Notes: generated from the letters alone by a model not told the origin. 41,458 bases of DNA from Vulcanimicrobiota bacterium (GCA_021107945.1 JAIORV010000178.1:1-41458); one strand, 5' to 3'; shown: positions 17,662-25,324, counted from the first letter of the stretch. Made by a program: numbers and translations.

Positions 17662-18090
17662 ATGTTGCAGTATCCTGCTATTGTTCATGAAGAATCCGAT
17701 GGTTACTGGGTTGAATTTCCTGACTTAAAAGGTTGTGTAACTGAAGGCGATACAATGAAAGAACTTATAGAAAATGGGGAGGATGCTCTTTCACTTTACC
17801 TTGGCGTTCTTTTTGATGATGGCATGGAAATTCCTGAGCCTTCTTCTTTTAAAGCTGACAATATAATTTACGTGAGCGTATTACCGGATACGGCAATACC
17901 TATTGTATTGAGAAAAATGCGTATAGAGAAGCAACTTTCTCAAAGTGATATTGCAAAAAAAATCGGTAAGAGTTATCAGGCATATCAAAAGTTTGAAAAC
18001 GTTAAAAAATTCAATGCACGAATTAAGACCCTGGAATATCTTGCCCGCTCTCTAGGAAAAAAGCTTATTGTTGATTTTGTTGATTATTAA
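17662..18090 (+). CDS. HicB-like antitoxin without adjacent HicA
   Basis: A 142-residue protein. Residues 1-60 match the HicB fold (YPAIVHEESDGYWVEFPDL, then GCVTEGDT and ENGEDAL). Residues about 85-142 form a helix-turn-helix (QSDIAKKIGKSYQAYQKFEN). HicB normally neutralises the HicA mRNA interferase and represses its own operon. No HicA-like gene is found upstream or downstream. Upstream there is only a 15-codon reading frame (17614-17661) that does not resemble HicA. A strong GGGAGG precedes the ATG by 8 nt. It may be an orphan regulator or the remnant of a broken module. It sits at the head of a toxin-antitoxin patch. Confidence 0.85.
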   Translation: MLQYPAIVHEESDGYWVEFPDLKGCVTEGDTMKELIENGEDALSLYLGVLFDDGMEIPEPSSFKADNIIYVSVLPDTAIPIVLRKMRIEKQLSQSDIAKKIGKSYQAYQKFENVKKFNARIKTLEYLARSLGKKLIVDFVDY

Positions 18091-18135
18091 AAGGGAAAGA
18101 CAATATTGACGAAATTGTTTTTTTATTATTTCCCA

Positions 18136-18164
18136 TTGACGATTTGTACCATGGGTTGTACAAT
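18136..18164 (+). promoter_or_regulatory. promoter with TGTACA operator for phd/relE
   Basis: TTGACG-17 nt-TACAAT, a near-consensus promoter 25 nt upstream of the Phd/YefM start. An inverted repeat TTGTAC (18144-18149)...GTACAA (18158-18163) fills the spacer and overlaps the -10. It contains TGTACA, the core reported for YefM operators. This implies classical autorepression, with repressor bound between -35 and -10. Confidence 0.75.
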
Positions 18165-18188
18165 AAACATGACAGGAGGGGAAGAAGC

Positions 18189-18461
18189 ATGAAAATGATA
18201 CCCATGTCCAGGGCAAGAATGGATATTACAAAACTTCCCGAACTATTGAGCAAAGATCCCGGTGAGGGTGCTGTTGTTATCACCCGACGGGGGGAACCTG
18301 TTTTGGCAGTGATGACTTATGAGCTTTACGATGCTTTAATTGAGACCCTTGAAGTCCTGGGAGACCCGGAACTGATGAAAGCTCTGCGTCAGGGAATTAA
18401 TGATATGAAGGAAGGCAGGACAACTCCCTGGGAGGAAGTCAAAGCGGAGTTGGAATTGTGA
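18189..18461 (+). CDS. Phd/YefM-family antitoxin
   Basis: A 90-residue protein. The N-terminus has the Phd/YefM pattern (MSRARMDITKLPELLSK, then VVITRRGEPVLAVMTYELYDAL), which dimerises and binds DNA. The C-terminal tail (about 60-90, acidic, ending VKAELEL) is the toxin-binding segment. The ATG at 18189 is chosen because AGGAGG (18174-18179) lies 9 nt upstream; a longer reading frame runs into the promoter. It overlaps the following RelE toxin gene by 4 nt (GTGA), the usual arrangement for such pairs. It is likely autorepressed through the TGTACA operator upstream. Confidence 0.93.
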   Translation: MKMIPMSRARMDITKLPELLSKDPGEGAVVITRRGEPVLAVMTYELYDALIETLEVLGDPELMKALRQGINDMKEGRTTPWEEVKAELEL

Positions 18462-18778
18462 AGTATCAGATTGAATTTACTGACATAGCCTGGGAATTTT
18501 TAAGAGAAATATCCGACAGGCGTATCAAACAGACAATCGCCAGGCGCATAGACAGTCTGAGGGATGATCCGGAGAAACAGGGGAAACCGTTGGCAGGAAA
18601 GTTGGCGGGTTTCAGGAGTGTTCACACCGCCGGTCGATATCGGATTATATATGGCATTGAGAGAGAAAGAATAATTGTTTATGTCCTTGCCGTCGGGATG
18701 CGCAAGGAGGGTGACAAAAAAGATATTTATAATTTGGCGAAAAAACTTCTGAAACTTGGTTTAATTACGCCTCCTTGA
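18458..18778 (+). CDS. RelE/ParE-family toxin
   Basis: A 106-residue protein with the RelE/ParE fold: EFTDIAWEFLREI at the start, then IARRIDSLRDDPEKQGKPLAG, the core RSVHTAGRYRIIYGI and a final strand IIVYVLAVGMRKE. RelE members cleave mRNA on the ribosome; ParE members poison gyrase. The sequence cannot decide between them, although the Arg-rich RYRIIY core fits RelE. The start is GTG overlapping the antitoxin stop. The C-terminus has an extra helical tail (KDIYNLAKKLLKLGLITPP). It is translationally coupled to, and neutralised by, the Phd/YefM partner. Confidence 0.93.
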   Translation: MKYQIEFTDIAWEFLREISDRRIKQTIARRIDSLRDDPEKQGKPLAGKLAGFRSVHTAGRYRIIYGIERERIIVYVLAVGMRKEGDKKDIYNLAKKLLKLGLITPP

Positions 18779-18886
18779 TTATTGGCATATATACAATAAT
18801 TTAAATCATCAAATTGTCGTTTGCCGTTTCAATATGTGTTTTATGCGTTTTGATGTTCTTTATATTTGTCTATATGATAATAATTG

Positions 18887-18915
18887 TTGTTATTTGTTTT
18901 TTAATGTGTTAATAT
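18887..18915 (+). promoter_or_regulatory. probable promoter of the HTH-antitoxin/RelE pair
   Basis: TTGTTA-17 nt-TAATAT, 24 nt upstream of the ATG at 18940, followed by AAGGGG (18925-18930) at 9 nt from the start. The surrounding 160 bp is very AT-rich. Confidence 0.5.
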
Positions 18916-18939
18916 GAAGGTAGTAAGGGGTGAATAATT

Positions 18940-19302
18940 ATGGATTTGTTGACAGTCCCGGAAGTAGCCAAAATGTTGAAGGTTACAAAAAGAACGATTA
19001 CAATTTGGCTGAAAAAGGGAAAGCTTCCAGGTTATAAACTTGGATCAGGACGCGGTGCAGATTGGCGGGTTAACAGAAGAGACCTGGATTTCTTTTTAAG
19101 GAAGCACTCAAATAAAGCACAACAACAAATAGAAGAGGAAATATGGAATTCATTCCTACATGCATTAAAAAGCGCTCCTGTTGACAATGAACCGTTAACT
19201 GCAGATGACAAAGAATCTCTCAGAGAGGCTGAAGAGGATATAAAAGCAGGCAGGACTGTTTCACTTGAAGAGGTTATGAAGGAATATGGCATCGAAGAAT
19301 GA
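18940..19302 (+). CDS. excisionase-type HTH protein with antitoxin tail
   Basis: A 120-residue protein. Residues 1-55 are a MerR/excisionase-like winged helix (LLTVPEVAKMLKVTKRTIT, WLKKGKLPGYKLG, DWRVNRRDLDFFLRKH). Residues 80-120 are an acidic tail (LTADDKESLREAEEDIKAGR, then LEEVMKEYGIEE), a sequence type common at the end of antitoxins paired with RelE/ParE toxins. It is therefore likely a two-part antitoxin: DNA binding by an excisionase fold and toxin binding by the tail. Its gene overlaps the next toxin gene by 4 nt (ATGA). An excisionase annotation alone would be misleading, because no integrase is nearby. Confidence 0.88.
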   Translation: MDLLTVPEVAKMLKVTKRTITIWLKKGKLPGYKLGSGRGADWRVNRRDLDFFLRKHSNKAQQQIEEEIWNSFLHALKSAPVDNEPLTADDKESLREAEEDIKAGRTVSLEEVMKEYGIEE

Positions 19303-19550
19303 GAGAAATCAAATTTTCAAAAAAGGCAAAAAAACATATTGATAATCTTGATGCTTCAACAAGGGAAAGGATTTTGAAAGTACTGGCAAGATTCAGGAAT
19401 GATCCCGGGAGTGTTGATCTGAAAAAATTGGGTGGGCTAAAAAATAAATGGCGGATAGCGGTAGGCAGATACAGAGTAATATTCAGTATTCGCAAGCAAG
19501 AAAAGGATGTTTATATTTTGGATGTATTACCAAGGAAGAATGCATACTGA
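19299..19550 (+). CDS. RelE-family toxin
   Basis: An 83-residue compact RelE/ParE protein: REIKFSKKAKKHIDNLD, a helix with RERILKVLARFRNDPGS, the core KWRIAVGRYRVIFSIR and the terminal strand VYILDVLPRKNAY. The final Arg/Lys-Tyr positions resemble catalytic residues of RelE-type ribosome-dependent RNases. It overlaps the HTH antitoxin stop by 4 nt and so is coupled to it. The two RelE proteins in this patch are different in length and sequence, so they are not a recent duplication. Confidence 0.92.
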   Translation: MREIKFSKKAKKHIDNLDASTRERILKVLARFRNDPGSVDLKKLGGLKNKWRIAVGRYRVIFSIRKQEKDVYILDVLPRKNAY

Positions 19551-19597
19551 TTTCCATGGAGAAAAGAAATTTTCAAAAGGTGGGACAGCTTAATTCT

Positions 19598-19670
19598 TCC
19601 CGACCTCTATCTCGCAATTATTCATTTTAAACTCTGCAGTGAATAATTACACACGATATTCAGGTCGGGA
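19598..19670 (+). promoter_or_regulatory. nested inverted repeats overlapping a ribosome binding site
   Basis: Outer 9-bp perfect arms TCCCGACCT (19598-19606) and AGGTCGGGA (19662-19670) enclose inner 9-bp perfect arms AATTATTCA (19616-19624) and TGAATAATT (19640-19648). The outer right arm covers part of the GGGAGGAG ribosome binding site (19667-19674) of the hydrolase gene, so folding in RNA would hide it. It could instead act as a weak terminator for the toxin operon; no T-run follows. Confidence 0.6.
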
Positions 19671-19675
19671 GGAGT

Positions 19676-21292
19676 TTGAAAAACTGCAAAGAATCAAAGA
19701 TTGCAATGAAAGACATTAAGCCTTTTCTGATTTTTTCAGTGATTCTTCTCCTGGTTGGAATTGTCGGGTCCCTGGTTTTCCATGTTCCAATGAGGACATT
19801 CCCCATACAATTTCAACTTCCCGATGGAAATTACGGTTACGGGAAGGTCTATCTCCCGGTAAAACCTCCCTCTTCCGGTAAATATTCCGTTGTCTATCTC
19901 TGCCCCGGGATTTTCACACCCAATGATTTTATGGATTACATTGCATCGGAGTTGTGCCAAAGAGGATATGCCGCTTGCTCCGTTTTAATCCCTGAATGGA
20001 AGCCCAGGAAGAACTTGACCGTATTAAGAAATGCAATAAGGCATGTCAATAAGAATTTCAGTGAGATTGACAGTAAAAAAATAGCTGCATTTGGGCATTC
20101 CCTTGGCGGAACGACTGCGGTTGATCTGGCATATAACAACGAATCGGTTGTTGCGGTATCATCAGTGGGTCTTTATATAGGAGGAGAGTTGATGGCGCAA
20201 CCGGGCAACCTTTTACTTGGGACCGGGCTTCATGATAACCTGAACGGCCCGGATAAAATGAGAAAATCAATAGAATCGGTTACAAATGGGGCAGTTAAAA
20301 AGGAAGGGGTATTCCGTGGCACATTCTCCACCAGAACGGCCAGATACCTGTTTATCTCACCATATTCCAATCACGCCGCCGAGACTGTCGATCCCCTTGT
20401 TACACAAGAATTATTAGACTGGCTCAGCATGTCTTTTCATAATAAACCGGAGAAAAACTTATCGATAAAATTTCCTTTCTATATAGTCTTCAACCTGATT
20501 CTTCTTGCAGGTGTTTTTATGTGTTCCATCCCTCTTTATACATTTCTTCTTTATGAATACGAATCAATAATAAACTACATTGCCTTAATTATCATGGCGG
20601 CTTGCACAATTTTACTTGCTTTTGCACCGGTAAATCCTGTTTTTATGGTAAGGTTATTCGGATTTACGTTTCTTGCGGCCGTTATTTCAAATTATTATAT
20701 GAAAAAGGCGAGGGGTGATTTCGAGAAGGCAGTAATAGAATTTATTGAATTTTTCGGAAAAATGTTTCTATTCGTATTTATTCTTTTTATTGCATTTTCA
20801 ATCTCTCAATTTTTATTCTCGCTGAGTATCCTGACGAAAAATACACAATATTTGTTATCATTCCCGGGATATATTCTCGTGTCATTTATCCTGGCACCAT
20901 GCAAAACGGCAATCGGCTCAATTCGGTTTATAAAGAACATGTTCCCCTGGGTATTTGCCGTAGTATTTGTTCCGATTGTTCTCCTGTTTCTTATTGAAAT
21001 CAGGAAGCCTGGAATTCTTGTCGGCTTTGTCTCGAATATATATGCGAAATTGTGTGATTTTCTTCGGTTTGACAAGAGAAAAAAAATAGGATCAAAAAAG
21101 AAGATTATTTTTACAATTCTTATCCTGCTAATGATTGCATCCTGGTTTTACATCTATTTTTCCGGATTATTAACGTCCCTGATAATTAGGCAGTTTTCAG
21201 TTTTTATATTTAGATATTTTATTGTGCCGGTAATATTATATGTTATTTTTTCAAAGATTATTTCGTACAAGAAAATAACAGCGAAGTCCTGA
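19676..21292 (+). CDS. membrane-bound alpha/beta hydrolase with multi-helix C-terminus
   Basis: A 538-residue protein (from TTG 19676). One membrane helix (about 16-36) is followed by an alpha/beta hydrolase domain (about 40-255) with VVYLCPGIF, the nucleophile elbow AAFGHSLGG (Ser142) and a likely catalytic His233 (YSNHAAET). From about 265 to the end there are six to eight membrane helices. The fold resembles chlorophyllase/dienelactone-hydrolase-like esterases, which act on esters; the substrate here is unknown. The start is uncertain: TTG 19676 has GGAGG only 3 nt away, while ATG 19706 has no visible ribosome binding site. The gene converges on the SpoIIM-like gene with no spacer at all. 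Confidence 0.85.
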   Translation: MKNCKESKIAMKDIKPFLIFSVILLLVGIVGSLVFHVPMRTFPIQFQLPDGNYGYGKVYLPVKPPSSGKYSVVYLCPGIFTPNDFMDYIASELCQRGYAACSVLIPEWKPRKNLTVLRNAIRHVNKNFSEIDSKKIAAFGHSLGGTTAVDLAYNNESVVAVSSVGLYIGGELMAQPGNLLLGTGLHDNLNGPDKMRKSIESVTNGAVKKEGVFRGTFSTRTARYLFISPYSNHAAETVDPLVTQELLDWLSMSFHNKPEKNLSIKFPFYIVFNLILLAGVFMCSIPLYTFLLYEYESIINYIALIIMAACTILLAFAPVNPVFMVRLFGFTFLAAVISNYYMKKARGDFEKAVIEFIEFFGKMFLFVFILFIAFSISQFLFSLSILTKNTQYLLSFPGYILVSFILAPCKTAIGSIRFIKNMFPWVFAVVFVPIVLLFLIEIRKPGILVGFVSNIYAKLCDFLRFDKRKKIGSKKKIIFTILILLMIASWFYIYFSGLLTSLIIRQFSVFIFRYFIVPVILYVIFSKIISYKKITAKS

Positions 21293-22288
21293 TTATACCT
21301 TATATTTTTTCTTCTTTTTCTTTTTTTCAGGATTATATGAAAAATAAAGATACATCAACAATATTGAGATAATTGCAAACAATATTTTATAACCGATAGG
21401 GATTTTAAGTCTGGAGAAAGAGGATTCAATGATTCCGGCAATGAGAAACATCGGGATTGTGCCGATGACGAGTTTGACTGCTTCTTTTCCCATTTTATTG
21501 AGAGCGTCCGCCCTGTACATATCCCCCGGTGAAATGAGCGCCCATCCAATCATAAACCCGGCTCCGCCACAGATGAAGATGGCAAGCAATTCTACAAATG
21601 CATGTGAAAGTACAAATGAGAAAAACTTGTGATGATTATTGACGCTTATTACCATGGAGGTGAGTGCGCCGAAAATAAGTCCGTTATAAATCATAAATCC
21701 CAGGGGACCGATACCGAATATAACGCCCATCGCAAATGAATACATTCCTACCTTGAAATTATGAGTCCAGTACCAGCTTGCCATAAATGGAAACATTTTC
21801 GCCGTAACGCCCTGGTTTTCATCGCTTTCAATTTCCTCATTGGCTTGTTTTTCCCATCCCATCAAGATCTGTTTGGGAACAACTTGTTGAACGAATTTGG
21901 GATCCATTTCACTCCAGAAATATCCAACGGCTCCTCCCAATAAAAAGAATATTATTGCAAGGAGAATAAACCTGAAATTTCTTCGAAAAACTTCAGGGAA
22001 TTCTGTGGTGAAAAATTTAAGAGCTATCCCTTTGTGCTCAGAGTCTGAAAGGTAAATGTATCCATATGCTTTTCTTGCCAACTGGTTAAGGTATCGAACA
22101 AGATCCTGGTTATAATTCCTGGAGCGTGCATACGATAAATCGGAGCATGTTTTTCTGTATAGACTGCCAAGAAGCCTCACCTCATCGGTCTTGAAAGACC
22201 TTATGCCATGAGACTTGATCTGGGATAACAAAGCATCAAGTCTGTCCCAGTTATTTCTTTTTTCCTCTATAAATACGTCCTGATTCAT
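21293..22288 (-). CDS. SpoIIM/DUF95-family membrane protein
   Basis: A 331-residue protein. The N-terminal 80 residues have the family's helical region (NNWDRLDALL, LYRKTCSDLSYARSRNYNQDL). Membrane helices follow from about 105, including the conserved core with KVGMYSFAMGVIFGIGPLG and YNGLIFGAL. The C-terminus is Lys-rich. Members outside spore formers are often next to RDD-domain, MoxR and DUF58 genes, and here an RDD gene is divergent. That pairing suggests a shared envelope role. The last base of this gene abuts the last base of the convergent hydrolase gene. Confidence 0.88.
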   Translation of the reverse strand: MNQDVFIEEKRNNWDRLDALLSQIKSHGIRSFKTDEVRLLGSLYRKTCSDLSYARSRNYNQDLVRYLNQLARKAYGYIYLSDSEHKGIALKFFTTEFPEVFRRNFRFILLAIIFFLLGGAVGYFWSEMDPKFVQQVVPKQILMGWEKQANEEIESDENQGVTAKMFPFMASWYWTHNFKVGMYSFAMGVIFGIGPLGFMIYNGLIFGALTSMVISVNNHHKFFSFVLSHAFVELLAIFICGGAGFMIGWALISPGDMYRADALNKMGKEAVKLVIGTIPMFLIAGIIESSFSRLKIPIGYKILFAIISILLMYLYFSYNPEKKKKKKKYKV

Positions 22289-22346
22289 AATTGTACCTGA
22301 TTGTATCTGGAGTTTTAACTTGAACAGGACTTACGCTTTTTTTTAG

Positions 22347-22569
22347 TGTCATCCTGAGCGGAAAACAATAATTTTACTTTATTTGATCAACCCCGGCAAG
22401 TGAGAGCATGCCATACTTCCGATGTCTTTCACAGCGAAGGATCTCTTTAGTCCAATCCCGGGTTGTGTGGAGATTCTTCGCTATGTTAGCCTTCGGACAC
22501 CAAAAACATCTCTTCTTTGAGAAAGTCGTCGGACTAAAGCAATCCCCTTGTGTATCGCTCAGAATGACA
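22347..22569. mobile_element. MITE-like element with TGTCATYCTGAGCG ends
   Basis: A 223-bp element with 14-bp terminal inverted repeats TGTCATCCTGAGCG (22347-22360) and CGCTCAGAATGACA (22556-22569), 13/14 matching. Inside is a second inverted pair, AGCGAAGGATCTC and GAGATTCTTCGCT. It has no coding capacity. It resembles nonautonomous repeats that are common in uncultivated bacteria. The ends are related to those of the 96-bp element at 28403. Confidence 0.65.
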
Positions 22570-22600
22570 GGAATTACTCCTCATTTTGCGTAACTCCTGC

Positions 22601-22629
22601 TTGAATTAAAAAAGGATTTCCCGGATAAT
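22601..22629 (+). promoter_or_regulatory. probable promoter of RDD-DAHP synthase genes
   Basis: TTGAAT-17 nt-GATAAT, about 50 nt upstream of the RDD start codon at 22680. Confidence 0.4.
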
Positions 22630-22679
22630 AATATAACAGAAAGAATGAATTTATACAACTATCGGAGAATCATTTTTCA

Positions 22680-23435
22680 ATGGAAAAGATAAGAATTCTT
22701 ACACCGGAACATATTGAGCTGGAGTACGAGCTAGCAGGAATAGGATCCAGGTTCGTCGCTATTGTAATAGATCTTTTAATTCAATTCGGTATATGTTCCG
22801 TATTATTCCTTGCAATGGTGATATCTTCCCCCGATTTTTTTGATGAGGGTATCCACAGTATTTTCAGCTCAATCTTTGCTTCAATTATGTTTATTCTAAT
22901 AATGGTAATTTTCCTGGGGGGCTATTTTATTCTTTTTGAGATTGTCTGGAGTGGTCAGACACCGGGAAAGAGGATTGCACAGATTCAGGTTATCAAGGAC
23001 AACGGTGAGCCTGTGGGGTTTATCGGCGTGCTATTGAGAAACATCCTCAGGATTGTTGATTTCCTCCCCGCTTATTACATCCTTGGTGTTGTTCTGATAA
23101 TTGTAAACAAGCAAAACAAGCGTATTGGCGATATAGTCGCAAAAACAATTGTGGTAAAGTTAAAATCGAACCTGGAGCCGGTCGTTCTTCCCAACCTCAA
23201 GGTCAGGTCAGATATCGATGTTGATATAACGCGCATTAATGAGGAAGAATATGGACTCATCAGGGACTTCATAATAAGAAGATGGGATCTGAAACCCGAG
23301 GCAAGGTTTGTTCTTGCAGAAAAAATTTCACTTCCTCTTATGAAGAAGCTGAATGTTGATCCCGCAGATATTGATATCGAGGAATTCCTGGAAGTTGTCG
23401 CCGTGAAATACAGGGAGCGGAAAAAGTTGATTTAA
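22680..23435 (+). CDS. RDD-family membrane protein
   Basis: A 251-residue protein. It starts with the family's typical lead (ILTPEHIELEYELAGIGSRF, then VAIVIDLLIQ). There are membrane helices at about 26-47, 60-85 and 115-140, and the motif GQTPGKRIAQIQV. The last 80 residues are soluble and acidic. RDD proteins are small membrane proteins; some act as transporters, but the role of this type is unknown. It is divergent from the SpoIIM/DUF95 gene and 6 nt upstream of the DAHP synthase gene, so it shares a transcript with an aromatic biosynthesis enzyme, which is unusual. Confidence 0.9.
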   Translation: MEKIRILTPEHIELEYELAGIGSRFVAIVIDLLIQFGICSVLFLAMVISSPDFFDEGIHSIFSSIFASIMFILIMVIFLGGYFILFEIVWSGQTPGKRIAQIQVIKDNGEPVGFIGVLLRNILRIVDFLPAYYILGVVLIIVNKQNKRIGDIVAKTIVVKLKSNLEPVVLPNLKVRSDIDVDITRINEEEYGLIRDFIIRRWDLKPEARFVLAEKISLPLMKKLNVDPADIDIEEFLEVVAVKYRERKKLI

Positions 23436-23441
23436 CTGGAA

Positions 23442-24539
23442 GTGAATGATTTGAAGAAAAGGTCTTTAACAGATCTCAGGAAAGAAATTGATGGGATAAA
23501 TCTCAGTATTCTTGACCTCCTTTCAAAAAGAGGGGAATTCGTACAGGAAATTGGCTTCCTGAAGGCTGAAAAGGGAATGGAGACATTCAATCCCACCAGG
23601 GAAGCTGAAATGCTCGAGGGGATTCTTAAAAAAAACCGGGGGCCTTATAGTAATGATAGTATTAAAAAGCTCTTCAAGCATATTTTCGAAGCTTCAATGA
23701 CACTCATAGAAGAAGAAGTGCATAAGGAATTTCTCTTCAGCAGGAAGAGCAAGGCAGACAATTCCGTTATAGAATTAAGTGGCAGTGTGAAGATAGGCGC
23801 AGGTAAACCTGTTATAATGGCGGGGCCCTGCTCTGTGGAGTCTTTAGGGCAAATGGAAAAAATCGGCTCATACCTGTCTTCTTGTGGCGTGAAAATAATG
23901 AGGGGTGGAGCATTCAAGCCCAGGACTTCGCCATACACATTCCAGGGATTGAGAAAGAAAGGGCTGGAAATCCTGCGGGAAATTGCCGACAAGTATGATC
24001 TGAGGATTATTACGGAAGTGATGGACCCCAGGCATCTGGATATGGTTGCCGAATACGCCGATATTCTCCAGATTGGCGCAAGAAATATGTATAATTATGA
24101 ATTGTTGAAGGAATTGGGCAGAGTAAAGACCCCGGTGATGTTAAAAAGGGGCTTCATGTCAACACTTCAGGAGTTTCTCTATTCCGCTGAATATATATTG
24201 TCACGGGGCAATGGCAATGTTATTTTATGTGAGCGCGGGATCAGGACATTCGAGAGGTGGACGCGGAATACACTGGACATTTCCGCAATTCCCATATTAA
24301 AGAATGAGTCTCATCTCCCTGTAATAGTGGATATAAGCCATGCTCTGGGCAGAACCGATGTTGCGATACCTATTGCAAAGGCGGCACTTGCGGCCGGCGC
24401 TGACGGGATAATGGTGGAGACCCACTACAACCCTGCTATTGCATTGTCAGACGGCGATCAGCAATTGAGCTTGCCGGAGTTCAGGGGATTGCTGAAAGAG
24501 ATCGGGATGTTGAATGAGGATGGAATTGATTTAATGTAA
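23442..24539 (+). CDS. aroF: chorismate mutase-DAHP synthase fusion
   Basis: A 365-residue bifunctional enzyme. Residues about 8-95 are an AroQ-type chorismate mutase (LRKEIDGINLSILDLLSKRG). Residues about 105-360 are a type I-beta 3-deoxy-7-phosphoheptulonate synthase with AGPCSVES (127-134; C130 is a metal ligand), GGAFKPRTSPYTFQGL (155-170), LKRG, CERGIRTFER (263-272) and DISHALGRTD (297-306). It makes the first shikimate-pathway intermediate, and in known fusions the mutase domain gives feedback control. The start could be GTG 23442 or in-frame TTG 23451; the latter has GGAA 9 nt upstream. It is coupled to the RDD gene. No other aromatic genes are near. Confidence 0.95.
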   Translation: MNDLKKRSLTDLRKEIDGINLSILDLLSKRGEFVQEIGFLKAEKGMETFNPTREAEMLEGILKKNRGPYSNDSIKKLFKHIFEASMTLIEEEVHKEFLFSRKSKADNSVIELSGSVKIGAGKPVIMAGPCSVESLGQMEKIGSYLSSCGVKIMRGGAFKPRTSPYTFQGLRKKGLEILREIADKYDLRIITEVMDPRHLDMVAEYADILQIGARNMYNYELLKELGRVKTPVMLKRGFMSTLQEFLYSAEYILSRGNGNVILCERGIRTFERWTRNTLDISAIPILKNESHLPVIVDISHALGRTDVAIPIAKAALAAGADGIMVETHYNPAIALSDGDQQLSLPEFRGLLKEIGMLNEDGIDLM

Positions 24540-24540
24540 C

Positions 24541-24597
24541 TATTCACCACAGAGGAAATGGTATCATTATCAGATTTCGAAACAAGTTCGGAATGAT
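24541..24597. repeat. two dispersed-motif fragments after aroF
   Basis: TATTCACCACAGAGG (24541-24555) matches the CGCAGAG family. The stretch at 24574-24597 (TTTCGAAACAAGTTCGGAATGA) is the reverse complement of the CATTCCGAACTTGTTTCG motif also seen near 28403. Confidence 0.5.
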
Positions 24598-24649
24598 GTT
24601 TGTGTAAATCCTGTTAAGTGTTGCTTGCGGTCGCGACAGTGGGTTGCAA

Positions 24650-25324
24650 TTATAAATTTTCCTCGCCAGACGATACCTCTTCTTTCTCTTTCTCTTTGTC
24701 TTTTAGTTTGTTTATAATTGACTCTTCTATCCTTTTTTTTGATTCCTCATCCTGAATAAAAGTCTTTTTCTGGTAATATATAAGGATAATCATCTGGATA
24801 CTGACAACTTCCTCACTGGGATCAATAAATGCCGAGATATAGGCAATACCCGCATGACTTTCTCCCAGAGAGTCTTTTAAATCAACCTCGAAATGCCCGC
24901 ATCTTTGTTTGTGAAGATTTTGAAGGTATTCCTCTAATTGCCCAAAAGGAACTGTATCCAGAATATCATTCAGGGGATTTCCGATAACATCTTTCCTTCT
25001 ATATTTCATAGACTCCTGGACTCGTTTGTTATATTCCGTAATAATCCCTTTGGGATCTAACGAGAAATGGAGCAGAGGGCAGTTTTCATAGAATTCGTCA
25101 TAACTTTTTCGAAGAAGCTTGAGCTCGAATTCTTTCTCCCTTATATTCTCCTGCATTTTCTGGTAGTTTCTGTAAATATAGCCGATTGTAAAGATTGTTA
25201 ATATTGATGTTATTGCAAAAAGGGTGGTATAAAAGAGGGGATCCTCCAGAAAGCTTCCCTCGATTTTAGGCTGGAGAAAACAAAACAGGAATATTGATTC
25301 AGTAAAGTATAATATCATCATCAA
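24650..25324 (-). CDS. membrane-anchored PAS-domain protein
   Basis: A 224-residue protein. Two hydrophobic segments (about 1-20 and 30-52) are followed by a coiled-coil stretch (QKMQENIREKEFELKLLRKS), a PAS domain at about 75-190 (PLLHFSLDPKGIITEYNKRV, RRKDVIGNPLNDIL) and a highly charged Glu/Lys tail. There is no kinase, GGDEF or other output domain, so it must work by protein contact. It is transcribed divergently from the radical SAM gene pair, with 152 bp between. The start lies in a run of ATG codons, and the exact one is uncertain. Confidence 0.8.
   Translation of the reverse strand: MMMILYFTESIFLFCFLQPKIEGSFLEDPLFYTTLFAITSILTIFTIGYIYRNYQKMQENIREKEFELKLLRKSYDEFYENCPLLHFSLDPKGIITEYNKRVQESMKYRRKDVIGNPLNDILDTVPFGQLEEYLQNLHKQRCGHFEVDLKDSLGESHAGIAYISAFIDPSEEVVSIQMIILIYYQKKTFIQDEESKKRIEESIINKLKDKEKEKEEVSSGEENL

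Larger units (their letters stand above)
22289..22679. other. intergenic region with MITE-like element and RDD promoter
   Basis: No gene is supported in this 391-bp stretch. The middle is filled by a 223-bp element with terminal inverted repeats. The right end carries a likely promoter and GGAG for the RDD gene. Confidence 0.65.

Noticed and set aside
18940-19302. Excisionase of an integrated element.
   Set aside because: No integrase, attachment sites or phage genes are nearby, and the acidic tail plus overlapping RelE gene fit an antitoxin better.
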